DNA of 7,051 nucleotides from the NCBI GenBank assembly GCA_021741925.1, contig JAIOWW010000059.1:1-7051 (forward strand). Reading direction: 5' to 3'. Source of the DNA: Pontimonas sp. GTDB taxonomy: Bacteria > Actinomycetota > Actinomycetes > Actinomycetales > Microbacteriaceae. Below, piece after piece: positions 5,902-7,051 of the stretch. Each line of letters starts with the position of its first letter. Position 1 is the stretch's first letter. The position numbers and the translations under genes were made by a program. Below the pieces are notes generated by a model, which made no database searches, was not told the origin of the DNA, and saw nothing but the letters and a program-made list of their open reading frames with translations.

Positions 5902-6738
5902 ATGGCCCACGAAGTGCACGATGTCGCAGTGAAGCTCGCCCGGGAAGCCGGCGAGCTCATTGTGACCCGCAGAGCCGGACACATCGAAGTCGCAAGCACC
6001 AAGTCCTCGGACGTCGATGTGGTGACCGCTGTCGACAAAGAGTCCGAAGAGTTTCTCTACACACGCTTGCGAGAGCTTCGCCCCGGTGATGGCTTTCTCG
6101 GTGAAGAAGGCCAGGTGGAGGAATCCACCACTGGGGTCACCTGGGTCGTTGACCCCATTGATGGCACCGTCAACTTTCTCTACAACATTCCTCACTACGC
6201 CGTGAGCATCGCTGCCGTAACCGGGGACCCCTCGCCTGTCTCGTGGCAGGTCGAGGCGGGGGCCGTGTTCAACCCGGCTACGGGTGAGCTTTTTCATGCC
6301 GCCAGGGGAGAGGGTGCTTTCTTGGGAGAGAGGCGCTTGCAGATTGGCCCTCCACCGCCGATGAACTTGGCGCTGTTAGCAACGGGCTTTGCCTACTCCA
6401 CAGCGATGCGAAAAGAGCAGGTTCGCATCCTGTCCCAACTGATCGGTGAGGTCAGAGACATTCGCCGCATGGGAACCGCATCATTGGATTTTGCTGCTGT
6501 AGCGGCGGGGAGAGTCGATGTCTACTTTGAGCGCACACTGAGCCCCTGGGACCATGCAGCGGGAGAGTTGTTGGTGACAGAGGCTGGTGGAATCATCACC
6601 GGTATTCGTGATTTGGCCCAAGGCCGAGAGGGAATCTTTGCTGGGCATCCCACGCTGGTTACACAGCTGAAGGCAAGGATTTCCGAAGTTGGAGGTGACA
6701 CACTTCTCCAAGACGTGCCCGGGTGGGGTTTGGAGTGA
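5902..6738 (+). CDS. Inositol monophosphatase family phosphatase
   Basis: Mg-dependent, Li-sensitive-type sugar or polyol phosphatase of the cytosol. The product is 278 residues, normal for the family. Conserved metal and catalytic motifs are all present: KSSDVDVVTAVD (34-45), GEEG (67-70, metal-binding Glu68), DPIDGT (84-89, metal-binding Asp84 and Asp87), RRMGTASLDF (188-197) and WDHAAG (216-221, metal-binding Asp217). Family members in actinobacteria act as inositol-1-phosphatase, histidinol-phosphatase (HisN) or fructose-1,6-bisphosphatase, and the motifs do not separate these. ATG 5902 is chosen because MAHEVHDVAVKLAREAGELI forms the expected N-terminal helix, and GTG alternatives at residues 5 and 9 would damage it. 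The start is 4 nt after the mature tRNA-Tyr end, and the upstream bases are tRNA acceptor stem with no ribosome binding site. Translation therefore probably begins on a nearly leaderless mRNA released by tRNA processing. Confidence 0.92.
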   Translation: MAHEVHDVAVKLAREAGELIVTRRAGHIEVASTKSSDVDVVTAVDKESEEFLYTRLRELRPGDGFLGEEGQVEESTTGVTWVVDPIDGTVNFLYNIPHYAVSIAAVTGDPSPVSWQVEAGAVFNPATGELFHAARGEGAFLGERRLQIGPPPPMNLALLATGFAYSTAMRKEQVRILSQLIGEVRDIRRMGTASLDFAAVAAGRVDVYFERTLSPWDHAAGELLVTEAGGIITGIRDLAQGREGIFAGHPTLVTQLKARISEVGGDTLLQDVPGWGLE

Positions 6739-6767
6739 TGTGTGAGGTCAGATAGGTTAACCAAACC
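6727..6767 (+). repeat. 7-bp inverted repeat spanning the phosphatase stop codon
   Basis: GGTTTGG (6727-6733) and CCAAACC (6761-6767) are perfect complements separated by 27 nt. TTTT follows at 6773-6776 after a 5-nt gap. The loop is long and the T-run short and displaced, so this is at best a weak terminator. The right arm overlaps the palindrome GGTTAACC (6755-6762), which may instead belong to the next promoter. Confidence 0.25.
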
Positions 6768-6832
6768 GTTACTTTTGTCTGGTCACCCGGTGTGCAGAGG
6801 GTAATGAGTCTGATTGTCGTGAGATGTCGTGT
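6739..6832 (+). promoter_or_regulatory. Intergenic region ahead of the last gene, presumed promoter
   Basis: About 100 bp with an 8-bp perfect palindrome GGTTAACC (6755-6762), then GTTAC (6768-6772) and GGTCACC (6781-6787), giving a loose series of GT-n-AC half-sites. A TTGTCT (6775-6780) and TAATGA (6802-6807) pair would have a 21-bp spacing, too long for a standard promoter. The region probably holds the promoter of the following gene, but I cannot place it with confidence. Confidence 0.3.
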
Positions 6833-6838
6833 GGAGGA
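6833..6838 (+). promoter_or_regulatory. Strong ribosome binding site for the last gene
   Basis: GGAGGA lies 6 nt before GTG 6845 and 9 nt before GTG 6848. It is the best Shine-Dalgarno match in the window and supports the start of the partial gene at the right edge. Confidence 0.8.
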
Positions 6839-6844
6839 AAATAC

Positions 6845-7051
6845 GTGGTGAATACACCGTCCTCCCCCGAAGAACCGTTAACGAGACGACAACTCAAGCA
6901 ACGTCAGGGGGACCGCATCGCTGTGCCACCCGCTGGTGCAGCGATGGAGGAGCGACCAGTTCTCAGCGCTCCTGTGACTCCTAAACCCAGCATTGGGAAG
7001 CGAATCCTTAGCTGGGGCACGATGATCGCGACCCCGTTGCTGTTCATTGGA
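6845..7051 (+). CDS. N-terminus of a probable exported or membrane-anchored protein (runs off the window)
   Basis: Only 69 codons are present, and the frame is open to the right edge. Two adjacent in-frame GTG codons (6845 and 6848) both suit the GGAGGA site; the first has 6-nt spacing. The N-terminal ~50 residues are hydrophilic and Pro-, Arg- and Gln-rich, with LTRRQLKQRQGDR near residues 12-24. A basic segment (GKRI) then leads into a hydrophobic stretch beginning SWGTMIATPLLFIG and still continuing at the edge. This resembles the long charged leader plus membrane segment seen on Microbacteriaceae cell-wall peptidases (for example M23 or NlpC/P60 types), but no catalytic domain is in view, so that function is only a guess from the leader and should not be taken as assigned. 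Confidence 0.75.
   Translation, partial: MVNTPSSPEEPLTRRQLKQRQGDRIAVPPAGAAMEERPVLSAPVTPKPSIGKRILSWGTMIATPLLFIG

Noticed and set aside
5764..6297. 177-codon open frame on the minus strand crossing the tRNA
   Set aside because: It runs through the tRNA-Tyr gene and antisense to the phosphatase motifs, so it cannot be a normal coding gene.
1..7051. Mobile elements, phage genes, CRISPR repeats, toxin-antitoxin or defence genes
   Set aside because: All frames of good quality belong to recognisable core genes, apart from the partial edge gene. No terminal repeats, transposase-like proteins or regularly spaced repeats were seen, although a tRNA gene is present that could in principle serve as an attachment site.

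Overview
The window looks like ordinary core chromosome of a high-GC Gram-positive actinobacterium, most likely from the family Microbacteriaceae. The reasons are the protein sequences themselves (adrenodoxin-reductase-type FprA, a divergent menF/menG pair, and an Arg-rich LTRRQLKQR-type N-terminus on the last protein), frequent GTG starts, moderately high GC judged by eye, and several starts that lack a normal ribosome binding site. The genus cannot be fixed from this sequence. No mobile element, CRISPR array, prophage gene or defence system was seen.

The left third is a menaquinone block. An isochorismate synthase (menF, N-terminal 109 codons only) runs leftwards off the window from position 327. 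Diverging from it across an 88-bp gap is a rightward, operon-like run: menG (demethylmenaquinone methyltransferase, 416-1216), a long-chain polyprenyl diphosphate synthase (1227-2300) and fprA (ferredoxin/adrenodoxin-type NADP reductase, 2342-3694). MenF makes the first committed intermediate of the ring, the prenyl synthase makes the side chain, and MenG performs the final C-methylation. FprA is a redox partner enzyme whose link to quinone biology is only suggested by position.

fprA converges on a leftward pair, cls (cardiolipin synthase, 3698-5173) and yajQ (5195-5683), with only 3 bp between the two stop codons. yajQ lies upstream of cls with a 21-bp gap, so the two are probably co-transcribed.

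Right of yajQ is a 132-bp divergent regulatory region with a perfect 10-10-10 inverted repeat (5714-5743). A class II tRNA-Tyr(GTA) gene (5816-5897) follows. Only 4 nt after the mature tRNA end comes the ATG of an inositol-monophosphatase-family enzyme (5902-6738), with no room for a separate promoter, leader or ribosome binding site. This tRNA-mRNA junction is the most interesting structure in the window: tRNA 3' maturation would itself create a nearly leaderless mRNA. The window closes with the N-terminal 69 codons of a probable exported or membrane protein (6845 onward) that has a strong ribosome binding site.

I did not find a convincing undescribed system. The points worth checking are at the regulatory and RNA-processing level: the tRNA-Tyr/phosphatase junction, the outward-facing repeat arms, probable leaderless starts of menG and yajQ, a C-terminal tail on MenG, and an imperfect hairpin inside the 3' end of fprA.
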